From Bacillota bacterium (GTDB lineage Bacteria; Bacillota; Clostridia; Lachnospirales; Cellulosilyticaceae): a stretch of DNA of 7,064 nt. The translations under genes and the position numbers were made by a program. Shown here in pieces: positions 1 to 5,490 of this stretch; the stretch's first letter is position 1, and every line of letters begins with the position of its first letter. Where the stretch lies: contig JAEXBC010000325.1 in the NCBI GenBank assembly GCA_023457875.1, forward strand, positions 1 through 7,064, given 5' to 3'. The notes under the pieces are model-generated. The model saw only the letters and a list, made by a program, of their open reading frames with translations. It was not told the origin of the DNA and ran no database searches.

Positions 1-57
1 GTCGTATACGTAGTAGGATGAGCTTGCTATTAGCGAGAAAAATAATTTGCAATATTG

Positions 58-64
58 AAGAGGG
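58..64 (+). promoter_or_regulatory. Ribosome binding site that sets the acetyltransferase start
   Basis: AAGAGGG lies five bases before the ATG at 70. It favours that ATG over the in-frame TTG at 55, which has no purine-rich sequence at the right distance upstream. Confidence 0.6.
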
Positions 65-69
65 TTCAT

Positions 70-552
70 ATGCTTAGATTTGAAAAAATGGCAATGGAGG
101 ATTTAGAGGAGCACATCTATTTACAAAGGGAAGCTTTTTTACCTTTATTAGAAAAGTATCAGGATGGCAAATTTAGTCCAGCCAATATTACAGCAGAAGA
201 AATGATAAAAAGGATTGAAAATCCACAAGGCGTCTATTTAAAGGTGATGGCGGATAACTTGAGTGTAGGCGGAATATATGCCTATGAAAGTAATCCCAGC
301 CAAAAAGAGATGTGTTTATCGACCATTTATATTTCTCCTGATAAGCAAGGGCAACAGTTTGCTCAAAAAGCAATCGCTTATTTAGAAGCAGTATGTCATA
401 GTGTAAAGAGCTGGTGGCTTGCAGTCCCTCAGGGGGAGAGCAAGAACAGATATCTTTACGAAAAATTTGGATATAAGTATACAGGAAGAAAAATAGTTGC
501 AAATGAGAGGCTTACCATACTCATCTATAAAAAAGAAGTATCAGCTGACTGA
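70..552 (+). CDS. GNAT-family N-acetyltransferase
   Basis: Predicted cytoplasmic acetyl-CoA-dependent N-acetyltransferase of 160 residues, the usual size of a single-domain GNAT enzyme. The beta4/alpha3 motif A is at residues 84-103 (IYISPDKQGQQFA inside it), and motif B is at 126-136 (NRYLYEKFGYK, the family's N-x-x-L-Y-E-K-x-G-F/Y pattern). The pyrophosphate-binding Q/R-x-x-G-x-G/A loop reads Q93-G-Q-Q-F-A98, so the usual central glycine is a glutamine; binding may still occur through backbone amides, but the loop is atypical. The substrate cannot be read from the sequence. I chose the ATG at 70 because AAGAGGG sits just upstream; an in-frame TTG at 55 would add five residues. A 119-base gap containing a small hairpin separates it from the next gene, so shared transcription is uncertain. 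No convincing promoter is visible in the 69 bases before it. Confidence 0.85.
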   Translation: MLRFEKMAMEDLEEHIYLQREAFLPLLEKYQDGKFSPANITAEEMIKRIENPQGVYLKVMADNLSVGGIYAYESNPSQKEMCLSTIYISPDKQGQQFAQKAIAYLEAVCHSVKSWWLAVPQGESKNRYLYEKFGYKYTGRKIVANERLTILIYKKEVSAD

Positions 553-579
553 GGTAAGATGTATGACCATTGAAAGGGT

Positions 580-599
580 AAGAGAGGCGTTCTCTTTTG
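580..599 (+). terminator. Possible weak terminator or attenuator hairpin
   Basis: AAGAGA (580-585) and TCTCTT (591-596) form a 6-bp stem with a 5-base loop, ending in a short TTTT run. The stem is AT-rich and the T run is only four bases, so termination after the acetyltransferase would be partial at best. Confidence 0.3.
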
Positions 600-657
600 C
601 TATGAGTTAGCGTGAAAAAGCGCCAATATAGGAGTCTAAATATTGATTTAAGGAAAA

Positions 658-664
658 TAGAGGG
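658..664 (+). promoter_or_regulatory. Ribosome binding site that sets the lipoprotein start
   Basis: TAGAGGG ends seven bases before the ATG at 672. That ATG begins a clean lipoprotein signal peptide. The in-frame GTG at 612 has no ribosome binding site and would put 20 polar residues ahead of the signal peptide. Confidence 0.6.
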
Positions 665-671
665 ATATAGT

Positions 672-1484
672 ATGAAAGGATTAAAGTGGATTAGTGCCAT
701 TGTAGCAAGTGGAATGATTATGGTGGGCTGCACCAATGTTACACAGGAAAGTTCATCTCAAACAAAGCCTGAAATAAATAAGGAGATGGAAAAGGCTGAA
801 GAGGGCCAAGAAAAGCTTGAAGAGGTCAATTTAGATGAAAAGAGGCTTGATATTGAAAGACAATTAAAAGAGGCAGAGGGGATTACCCAAGAAAGCATTG
901 AGAATATGAAATGGTCACCTGATGGAAAATGCTTGATATATGCTACCTATTATGAACAGGGACGAGATGATTGTGTTTATCTATGGCATATAGAAGAAAC
1001 AGAGCCCCGCCGATTAGATCCAAAAGTAGTAGGAGGTGCTAGATTTGCATGGTCTCCAAATAGCGAGTATGTTCTTGTAGAAGGGGGAACATCGCAAATT
1101 AGAGGCATAACAATAATAGATAGGAATGGTGACCCACTTCGTGACGAAGCAGGTGAAATATTCTGTTTTGGGACGGCAGGGTATGGTTGCCCACATATGA
1201 GTTTAGAGCAATTATGGTCAGAAGATTCCACAAAAGTTATCTGTGCAAAATATAATTGGGAGATGGAGGTGTTTCCAGAAGTTGAAGTAAGTGGCGTTTT
1301 TGATATTGTCCTTTATGATGTTGAAAAAAGGACAATGGAGACACTTCTTAAGTCAACAGAGAAAGAATATTATACCCTAGAAAAATGGAAAGACTCCCAT
1401 ACAATTAGTTGTAATATGTATATACCAAAAGGGAACGAGCGAGGTGACGTTGTGGAGGTCAAGGATATTAACATTGCACCCTAA
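672..1484 (+). CDS. Lipoprotein with WD40/TolB-like beta-propeller repeats
   Basis: A secreted, membrane-anchored protein of 270 residues. Residues 1-20 form a lipoprotein signal peptide: basic MKGLK, a hydrophobic core, then the lipobox M-V-G-C20, where Cys20 would be lipidated. A strongly charged, Glu/Lys-rich stretch at about 30-72 looks like an extended or coiled-coil linker. The rest carries repeated blade-like motifs of the PD40/TolB type: WSPDGKCLIY (81-90), WSPNSEYVLV (127-136) and WSEDSTKVIC (182-191), with a possible fourth at about 237-250 (EKWKDSHTISCNMY). Three or four blades are fewer than the six to eight of a closed propeller, so it may pack with a partner or hold unrecognised blades. 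Five cysteines lie after Cys20 (97 being the midpoint of the first pair at 87 and 101, then 165, 173, 191 and 247, six in all). No catalytic residues are recognised; a binding or sensing role at the cell surface is only inference. The start is ATG 672 rather than GTG 612. The gene is followed by a strong terminator. Confidence 0.75.
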   Translation: MKGLKWISAIVASGMIMVGCTNVTQESSSQTKPEINKEMEKAEEGQEKLEEVNLDEKRLDIERQLKEAEGITQESIENMKWSPDGKCLIYATYYEQGRDDCVYLWHIEETEPRRLDPKVVGGARFAWSPNSEYVLVEGGTSQIRGITIIDRNGDPLRDEAGEIFCFGTAGYGCPHMSLEQLWSEDSTKVICAKYNWEMEVFPEVEVSGVFDIVLYDVEKRTMETLLKSTEKEYYTLEKWKDSHTISCNMYIPKGNERGDVVEVKDINIAP

Positions 1485-1525
1485 TAAGCTAAGCAGGTTA
1501 TAAAGAAAGAATATGGCTATTGCTT

Positions 1526-1544
1526 TATCATTAAAAAAATGATA
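1526..1544. promoter_or_regulatory. 7-bp inverted repeat, possible operator
   Basis: TATCATT (1526-1532) and AATGATA (1538-1544) are perfect inverted arms around five adenines. The repeat overlaps the -35 position of the candidate promoter for the chemoreceptor gene, which suits a repressor site. The binding protein is unknown, and chance occurrence in AT-rich DNA is possible. Confidence 0.35.
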
Positions 1545-1559
1545 CTATCTTGCTATAAA
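1531..1559 (+). promoter_or_regulatory. Candidate extended -10 promoter for the chemoreceptor gene
   Basis: TGCTATAAA (1551-1559) is an extended -10 element (TG-N-TATAAA). At 17 bases upstream the -35 region is only TTAAAA (1531-1536), a poor match, which extended -10 promoters tolerate. Predicted initiation near 1564-1567 would fall inside the 5' arm of the terminator stem that follows. Confidence 0.45.
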
Positions 1560-1560
1560 C

Positions 1561-1609
1561 AAAGGCGTTTAAACAATGAAATCATTGTTTGGACGCCTTT
1601 TATTTTTTT
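1561..1609 (+). terminator. Strong intrinsic terminator upstream of the chemoreceptor gene
   Basis: AAAGGCGTTTAAACAATG (1561-1578) pairs with CATTGTTTGGACGCCTTT (1583-1600) through 18 pairs, two of them G-U, around the loop AAAT. It is followed by TATTTTTTT. This is a strong rho-independent terminator. It would end transcription of the lipoprotein gene, but it stops one base before the ribosome binding site of the next gene, so it also forms most of that gene's 5' leader. Confidence 0.85.
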
Positions 1610-1615
1610 AGGGGG
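1610..1615 (+). promoter_or_regulatory. Ribosome binding site of the chemoreceptor gene
   Basis: AGGGGG with six bases before the ATG at 1622. It rules out the in-frame TTG at 1589, which lies inside the terminator hairpin and has no ribosome binding site. A second ATG at 1625 is possible but less well spaced. Confidence 0.65.
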
Positions 1616-1621
1616 CGATAT

Positions 1622-3154
1622 ATGATGCGAGGACGATTAAAAAGTATTGGTAGGATGTTACTCATTGCAGGATATGGCGTGGGATGCAGTTTTTTTACAG
1701 TGTCACAAGCCTTTGATTTGTGGCTACTTGGAACGGGTGTAGTATGGGTCATCTATTGGTTCTTGTATAAACAAGACACAAAAATAGTGGAGGAAAGTCA
1801 GGAAATCCTTTCGGAGCATCAAAAAGGCTATAAAAGGTTGGGCTATGAAATCAGCGTTGCTTCAACACAGGTGGACGCTGTGTCAAAGGATTTATATGTT
1901 ACCTTAGAGGAACAAACAGCATTTACGGAGCAGCTCTTAGCAGAGGCACAGGAAATGACTATGATTAATGAACAGGTGAATCAAAATATTGAATATACAG
2001 TGGCTAATATTAAAGAAGTCCTTCGCGTTCAGGATGAGGTAGGGGAAAATACGAAGCAGCTTGAGGTGATTAGTGCATCTTCTGGGAAAACCATTCATCG
2101 AAGCCTAGAGGAGATGCTGACCATTATTAACCATATTAAAGAAATTGAAGTGACTTCAAATTCAGCCAGTAAATATATGGATCAGCTGAACAATGCGGCT
2201 GAAAAAATCGTTTATATTTTAGAGACAGTAAGTCAGATTTCCTCTCAAACCCATATGCTTGCCTTAAACGCTTCCATAGAATCTGCAAGAGCAGGTGAAG
2301 CAGGAAAAGGCTTTGCCGTTGTATCTGAGGAAATAAGAAAGCTTGCTGGAAACACAGCAAATGCCGTAGGAGAGATTAAAGAACTGATAGATGGTATTAT
2401 GCAAGCACTTACCAATGCCAACCAACATTTACATAAGAATCAAGAAAAGGTTGAAGCGGGTGTTAATGAATCCATTACAATAGAAGGCAGCTTAAAAGAG
2501 GCACAGTATGCTTTTGAACGGGTAAGTGGGCTGGTAGAAAAAATCACCAGCTTGTCCAGTAAAGAAATAGCACTTGCTAAAAGTGTGAATGTAAGCATCA
2601 ATCATGTTGAAGCAAATAGCGAGGAGCTAGCCCAAAGCGTAACGAGTGTTTTTGAATCCATACATAAACAAAAAGATATCATTGAAGGTATTGTAAATAT
2701 GGGTGAACTGCTTGGTGCCTCTTCTAAAGATTTAATGGCACTGATTGATGAGTATAAGTTAAATGACTTATCTGAGTATGATACAGCCTCTCTAGAAATG
2801 TATCAAGAAAGCTTTCATGCTCTGGTGAAGGAACTAACCAGCCATGAAGCCTTTAGGCAGCTAGATAAGGCTACCCATCAAAGATTATTAGAAGAGGTGA
2901 TCAAGAAAAATGATTTTATTGAGGCCATTTGGACGAATGGGCATAAAGGCAGGTTCGTGGTTTCTATTCCACCAGCAGGTATTGCAAATGGTAGCGTAAG
3001 GCAGTGGTTTAAAGAGGGTATTAAGGGACATAAGTATATGTCAAAGCCCTATATTTCCTCCATTACCAAGACACCTTGCGTGACCCTCTCAGCGCCTATC
3101 AAAATGAAGGATGGAACCATTAGAGGCGTTATTGGTATTGATATCAAATTATAA
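1622..3154 (+). CDS. Methyl-accepting chemotaxis-type transducer with C-terminal Cache-like domain
   Basis: A 510-residue membrane signal transducer that should act on a CheA/CheW array. In order: a basic N-terminus; two hydrophobic helices at about 12-31 and 33-49 with almost no loop between them, hence no extracellular sensor; no recognisable HAMP domain; a long helical arm (about 50-205); the highly conserved hairpin tip at 206-242 (it includes LALNASIESARAGEAGKGFA and FAVVSEEIRKLA); and a returning arm to about 380. A further 130 residues then look like a Cache/PDC sensor fold: FIEAIW (432-437), R460-x-W462, Y472 and the PY pair at 476-477, then DGTIRGVIGIDI (497-508), the closing strand typical of such domains. 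The sensor therefore sits after the signalling module and, from the topology, inside the cell. The ligand is unknown; the R-x-W, Tyr and Asp positions recall amine- and amino-acid-binding Cache domains, but the first Tyr of that pattern is absent (Ala455) and W is followed by F. The start is ATG 1622. A bidirectional terminator follows immediately. Confidence 0.88.
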   Translation: MMRGRLKSIGRMLLIAGYGVGCSFFTVSQAFDLWLLGTGVVWVIYWFLYKQDTKIVEESQEILSEHQKGYKRLGYEISVASTQVDAVSKDLYVTLEEQTAFTEQLLAEAQEMTMINEQVNQNIEYTVANIKEVLRVQDEVGENTKQLEVISASSGKTIHRSLEEMLTIINHIKEIEVTSNSASKYMDQLNNAAEKIVYILETVSQISSQTHMLALNASIESARAGEAGKGFAVVSEEIRKLAGNTANAVGEIKELIDGIMQALTNANQHLHKNQEKVEAGVNESITIEGSLKEAQYAFERVSGLVEKITSLSSKEIALAKSVNVSINHVEANSEELAQSVTSVFESIHKQKDIIEGIVNMGELLGASSKDLMALIDEYKLNDLSEYDTASLEMYQESFHALVKELTSHEAFRQLDKATHQRLLEEVIKKNDFIEAIWTNGHKGRFVVSIPPAGIANGSVRQWFKEGIKGHKYMSKPYISSITKTPCVTLSAPIKMKDGTIRGVIGIDIKL

Positions 3155-3198
3155 AAAAGGTAGGTGCCCTCTTCTTAAGAGAAGGTCACCTACCTTTT
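3155..3198. terminator. Bidirectional terminator between the chemoreceptor gene and lysA
   Basis: AAAAGGTAGGTG (3155-3166) pairs perfectly with CACCTACCTTTT (3187-3198) over 12 bp; the 20-base interior can pair further in part. The plus strand ends in TTTT and the minus strand in TTTTTT, so it can terminate both convergent transcripts. The hairpin begins right after the chemoreceptor stop codon and lies ten bases from the lysA stop. Confidence 0.85.
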
Positions 3199-3207
3199 GC
3201 TTAGCTA

Positions 3208-4461
3208 TTAAAGCATATTTCTGATGATATCTTCAAAGGTATCACCTTTTCTAATTTGTCTTACGCTACCGTTAGGCGAAATTAAGATTTCAGCTGGTCT
3301 AAAACGTTGATTGTAGCAAGAAGCCATACTATAACCATATGCGCCTGCATCCATCATGGCAATTAAATCCCCGCTTGAAGCAGAAAAAGGAAGCATACGA
3401 TTCTTCGCTAAGATATCGCCACTTTCACAAATATTACCTACTACAGTAAGTGGTGCCGGATCTTTTGACTTTTCTTCTAAAGAGTAGAGTTCTATATCAT
3501 GGTGAGAGTCATACATAATAGGACGTTGAAGGGCATTAAAGCCAATATCACAGCCTAAGTAATGATCATCACCGTTCATTTTTGTAGCGGTTACCTTGCC
3601 TACTAATAGCCCACTTTCACATGGGATATAGCGACCTGGTTCAATTTGAAATTGCACTTTTTTGCCGTACTGCGCTACAAAAGCTTCAAGCACAGGCTCA
3701 AGCTTTCTGCCTAGCTCAGCAATATCCAATCTCGCTTCCCCATCTTGTTTGTGATAAGGGATACCAAATCCACCACCCAGGTCAATAAATTCAAGGTCAT
3801 CAAATTGTTTAGCAATACTTAAGATAGAATCAAGACTTTGAATATAAGGACTGCCATCCATAAAGAGGGAACCGATATGTTGATTAATACCAGCTAAGGT
3901 GAGGTTGTAGGTTTCTAAAATGCGTTTTACCTCAGGGATCAATTCAGGATTAACACCAAACTTCGTTTTTTTGCCACCTGTTACTACTTTTTCATGGTGA
4001 CCAGCACCAACACCTGGGTTGAAACGAATAGCTACTTTGCCACCAGGATTAAGCGTGCCATATAATTCAAGCTGCTCTAAGCTATCTACACTGGTCATAA
4101 TGCCGCGGTCAATGGCATACTGCATATCTTCAGCCACCACATTGTTTGGAATAAAGAAAAGCTCCTCTGCCGTAAAGCCGCTTTCAAGGGCCAAGAAAAT
4201 TTCACCTGGGCTCATAACATCAGCGTGTAAGCCTTCTTCACGAACAATTTTAAGTAAATGAATATTGGTGTTTGCTTTAATAGAATAATGAGGCACGAAG
4301 TTTTCATAGCTCACAAGTTGTTTCATTTCTCTACAACGCATTCTTAGGATGTTTTCATTGTAAATGTAAAGGGGACTTCCATATTGTTTCACTAAATCAA
4401 ATACATTATTTCCCTCAAAAAAGTTTGTTTCTGTAGTATAATTACCATGTAATGTGTACAT
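3208..4461 (-). CDS. lysA: Diaminopimelate decarboxylase
   Basis: A PLP-dependent, fold type III (alanine-racemase-like barrel) cytoplasmic enzyme that decarboxylates meso-2,6-diaminopimelate to L-lysine, the last step of lysine synthesis. Its 417 residues are the normal length. Visible motifs: HYSIKANTN with the Schiff-base Lys62; GINQHIGS with His196, which stacks on the cofactor; the phosphate-binding glycine loop GGGFG (229-233); EPGRY with Arg277; Q-R-P at 312-314 followed by Tyr317; the family signature C345-E-S-G-D349, in which Cys and Glu contact substrate from the partner subunit; and DAGAYGYSM with Tyr375. CESGD separates it from ornithine/arginine and carboxynorspermidine decarboxylases. 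All key residues are present. The start is an ATG after a perfect AAGGAGG. It lies 24 bases downstream of the TrmB-like regulator gene with no promoter or terminator between, so the two should be cotranscribed. Confidence 0.95.
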   Translation of the reverse strand: MYTLHGNYTTETNFFEGNNVFDLVKQYGSPLYIYNENILRMRCREMKQLVSYENFVPHYSIKANTNIHLLKIVREEGLHADVMSPGEIFLALESGFTAEELFFIPNNVVAEDMQYAIDRGIMTSVDSLEQLELYGTLNPGGKVAIRFNPGVGAGHHEKVVTGGKKTKFGVNPELIPEVKRILETYNLTLAGINQHIGSLFMDGSPYIQSLDSILSIAKQFDDLEFIDLGGGFGIPYHKQDGEARLDIAELGRKLEPVLEAFVAQYGKKVQFQIEPGRYIPCESGLLVGKVTATKMNGDDHYLGCDIGFNALQRPIMYDSHHDIELYSLEEKSKDPAPLTVVGNICESGDILAKNRMLPFSASSGDLIAMMDAGAYGYSMASCYNQRFRPAEILISPNGSVRQIRKGDTFEDIIRNML

Positions 4462-4466
4462 AATAT

Positions 4467-4473
4467 CCTCCTT
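4467..4473 (-). promoter_or_regulatory. Perfect Shine-Dalgarno of lysA
   Basis: On the minus strand AAGGAGG sits five bases before the lysA ATG, inside the 24-base gap after the regulator stop codon. Strong initiation within the operon is expected. Confidence 0.8.
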
Positions 4474-4485
4474 AAATCAATATCG

Positions 4486-5175
4486 TTAATGTTGGTTAAG
4501 TTTAATCATATCTAGTTCGGTAATAAAGGATTCTCTCATTAGTCTAACTAAAGCTATACTTTTTGAAAAAAGGCATTGGGCATTAGAATAATCGATATCT
4601 CCCGTAAGAACAGACTTAGTGTCAATGATGAGATGAAAACCTGTGGGACGTTTCCTTCTGTAATAAGTGGTTACATTCCCTTGAAACGTTATGGCCTTGT
4701 CACATATAATGGTAACATTAGCACGCTTACTCGTACTTTCAAGCTCGTCTATAAAGCTTTCAATATAAGACGTAGGGCACAAAAGATAAAGATGAGATTG
4801 ACAAAGTAAAATAGAGTTTTTGATTTGATCCAGAACGTTTTCATAGCCTCGAATGGTTACATAGGGTTCATGAACCTCTACACTTGCTGGATAGTACTGC
4901 TCAATGATTGAAAGTGTAGCGGCAAAATCTCTTTTTGTAGAAAGTAAAAGCTCCTCCTTTGTAAGGGCCACATATTTTGTAGTCTCTCCTTCAGAAATAA
5001 CACATTTTCCTTTTTCTTGCAAGCTATACAGTGCGGCATAAACATTAGAACGAGAAATGCCACTTAGCTTAGCTACCTCATAGCCCGTTAATGCGCCGTG
5101 TTTACAAAGGGTTGTATAAACGTTTGCTTCTATAGGTGAAAAACCAATTTTTTGCAAAGCTTCTTGAAAGGACAA
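4486..5175 (-). CDS. TrmB-like winged-helix transcriptional regulator
   Basis: A 229-residue DNA-binding regulator. Residues 1-72 form a TrmB-type winged helix: IGFSPIEANVYTTLCKHGAL, then YEVAKLSGISRSNVYAALYS as helix-turn-helix, and a wing with GETTKYVAL. After a linker helix (73-95), residues 104-225 resemble the TrmB C-terminal, phospholipase-D-like sensor fold: a YVTIRG strand, hydrophobic strands LYLLCP and VTIICD, and HLIIDTKSVLTGDID at 181-195. No catalytic H-x-K-x4-D motif is present, as expected for a ligand-sensing rather than enzymatic version. The start is TTG, chosen because AAAGGAGG is seven bases upstream; no in-frame ATG fits. The gene is first in an operon with lysA, and repeats over its promoter suggest self-regulation. 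Linking the ligand to lysine or diaminopimelate is inference from this pairing; TrmB proteins better known from archaea respond to sugars. Confidence 0.82.
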   Translation of the reverse strand: MSFQEALQKIGFSPIEANVYTTLCKHGALTGYEVAKLSGISRSNVYAALYSLQEKGKCVISEGETTKYVALTKEELLLSTKRDFAATLSIIEQYYPASVEVHEPYVTIRGYENVLDQIKNSILLCQSHLYLLCPTSYIESFIDELESTSKRANVTIICDKAITFQGNVTTYYRRKRPTGFHLIIDTKSVLTGDIDYSNAQCLFSKSIALVRLMRESFITELDMIKLNQH

Positions 5176-5182
5176 TATGTCA

Positions 5183-5190
5183 CCTCCTTT
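5183..5190 (-). promoter_or_regulatory. Strong ribosome binding site for a TTG start
   Basis: AAAGGAGG on the minus strand lies seven bases before the TTG at 5175-5173. It identifies the non-ATG start of the regulator gene. Pairing a near-perfect site with a weak start codon may set a moderate regulator level. Confidence 0.7.
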
Positions 5191-5195
5191 TTTTG

Positions 5196-5221
5196 TTTAG
5201 TAGTTTTATTTAGTACTACTA
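5196..5221. promoter_or_regulatory. Putative operator overlapping the regulator-lysA promoter
   Basis: Several overlapping symmetries meet here: an 8-bp palindrome TAGTACTA (5211-5218), direct repeats TTTAGTA at 5196-5202 and 5209-5215 (13-base period), and inverted TAGTA-containing arms (GTAG near 5201 facing CTAC near 5216). They cover the -10 element and the predicted start point of the minus-strand promoter. A protein bound here would block the promoter; autorepression by the TrmB-like protein is the simplest guess. Confidence 0.5.
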
Positions 5222-5246
5222 TAAGACGTAAGTAGAAAAAAGTCAA
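5218..5246 (-). promoter_or_regulatory. SigA-type promoter of the regulator-lysA operon
   Basis: On the minus strand, TTGACT (5246-5241), a 17-base spacer and TATAGT (5223-5218) each match the consensus at five of six positions. Initiation is predicted near 5211, giving a leader of about 36 bases before the TTG start. Confidence 0.8.
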
Positions 5247-5354
5247 CCCATTATAGAAAATAGCGAGACTTGAACTAGTATTAGTATATGCCAGAAAAGA
5301 ATAAGAGGAAAGAAAAAAGATGGAAGATTTAATAAAAAACCTTTTCCAAGGATA

Positions 5355-5383
5355 TTGTTGATCTTTAAGAAGTATGCTATAGT
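5355..5383 (+). promoter_or_regulatory. Candidate distal rarA promoter (P1)
   Basis: TTGTTG (5355-5360), a 17-base spacer and the extended -10 TGCTATAGT (5375-5383) form a plausible SigA promoter. Initiation is predicted near 5390, directly at the SOS-like box. Confidence 0.55.
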
Positions 5384-5389
5384 TTACAA

Positions 5390-5403
5390 AGAACGTATGT
5401 TCG
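5390..5403. promoter_or_regulatory. LexA (SOS/Cheo) box candidate upstream of rarA
   Basis: GAACGTATGTTC (5391-5402) matches the Gram-positive LexA core GAAC-N4-GTTC with both half-sites exact, and the purine-N-purine-pyrimidine middle of the Bacillus consensus C-GAAC-R-N-R-Y-GTT-Y-C is also met. The two outermost bases differ (A and G). It sits at about +1 to +13 of P1, a classic repression position, and just upstream of the P2 -35. Confidence 0.65.
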
Positions 5404-5414
5404 GTGAAAATTGT

Positions 5415-5444
5415 TTGGTATGATGATTTAATTTATCCTATAAT
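5415..5444 (+). promoter_or_regulatory. Candidate proximal rarA promoter (P2)
   Basis: TTGGTA (5415-5420), an 18-base spacer and a perfect TATAAT (5439-5444). Initiation near 5451 would leave a leader of about 55 bases. It may give a basal level independent of the distal promoter. Confidence 0.6.
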
Positions 5445-5490
5445 AAAAGATAACGAAACATAACAATCCTATGGCTGATCATATAGGACT

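Noticed and set aside
1..77. An open frame from the left edge to a TAG at 75-77, possibly the end of an upstream gene
   Set aside because: About 25 codons with no recognisable motif; an alternative frame also closes early at 19-21. Too little to tell coding from chance.
612..671. Longer lipoprotein start at GTG 612
   Set aside because: It would place 20 charged or polar residues before a typical lipoprotein signal peptide and has no ribosome binding site.
1589..1621. Longer chemoreceptor start at TTG 1589
   Set aside because: The extra codons are the 3' arm and U run of a terminator and there is no ribosome binding site; ATG 1622 has AGGGGG at good spacing.
1611..1621. GGCGATAT resembling a SigD (motility) -10 element before the chemoreceptor gene
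   Set aside because: No TAAA-type -35 about 15 bases upstream, and transcription would start at or after the start codon; the match is the ribosome binding site region.
4019..4261. Plus-strand open frame of 80 codons opposite lysA
   Set aside because: Lies antisense to the highly conserved lysA coding sequence, with no family resemblance; a shadow frame.
4486..5175. Active phospholipase-D-type nuclease domain in the regulator
   Set aside because: The H-x-K-x4-D catalytic motif is missing; His181 is followed by L-I-I-D instead, which fits the non-enzymatic TrmB sensor fold.
5176..5246. Lysine riboswitch in the regulator-lysA leader
   Set aside because: The predicted leader is about 36 bases, far shorter than an L-box, and no such paired structure is visible.
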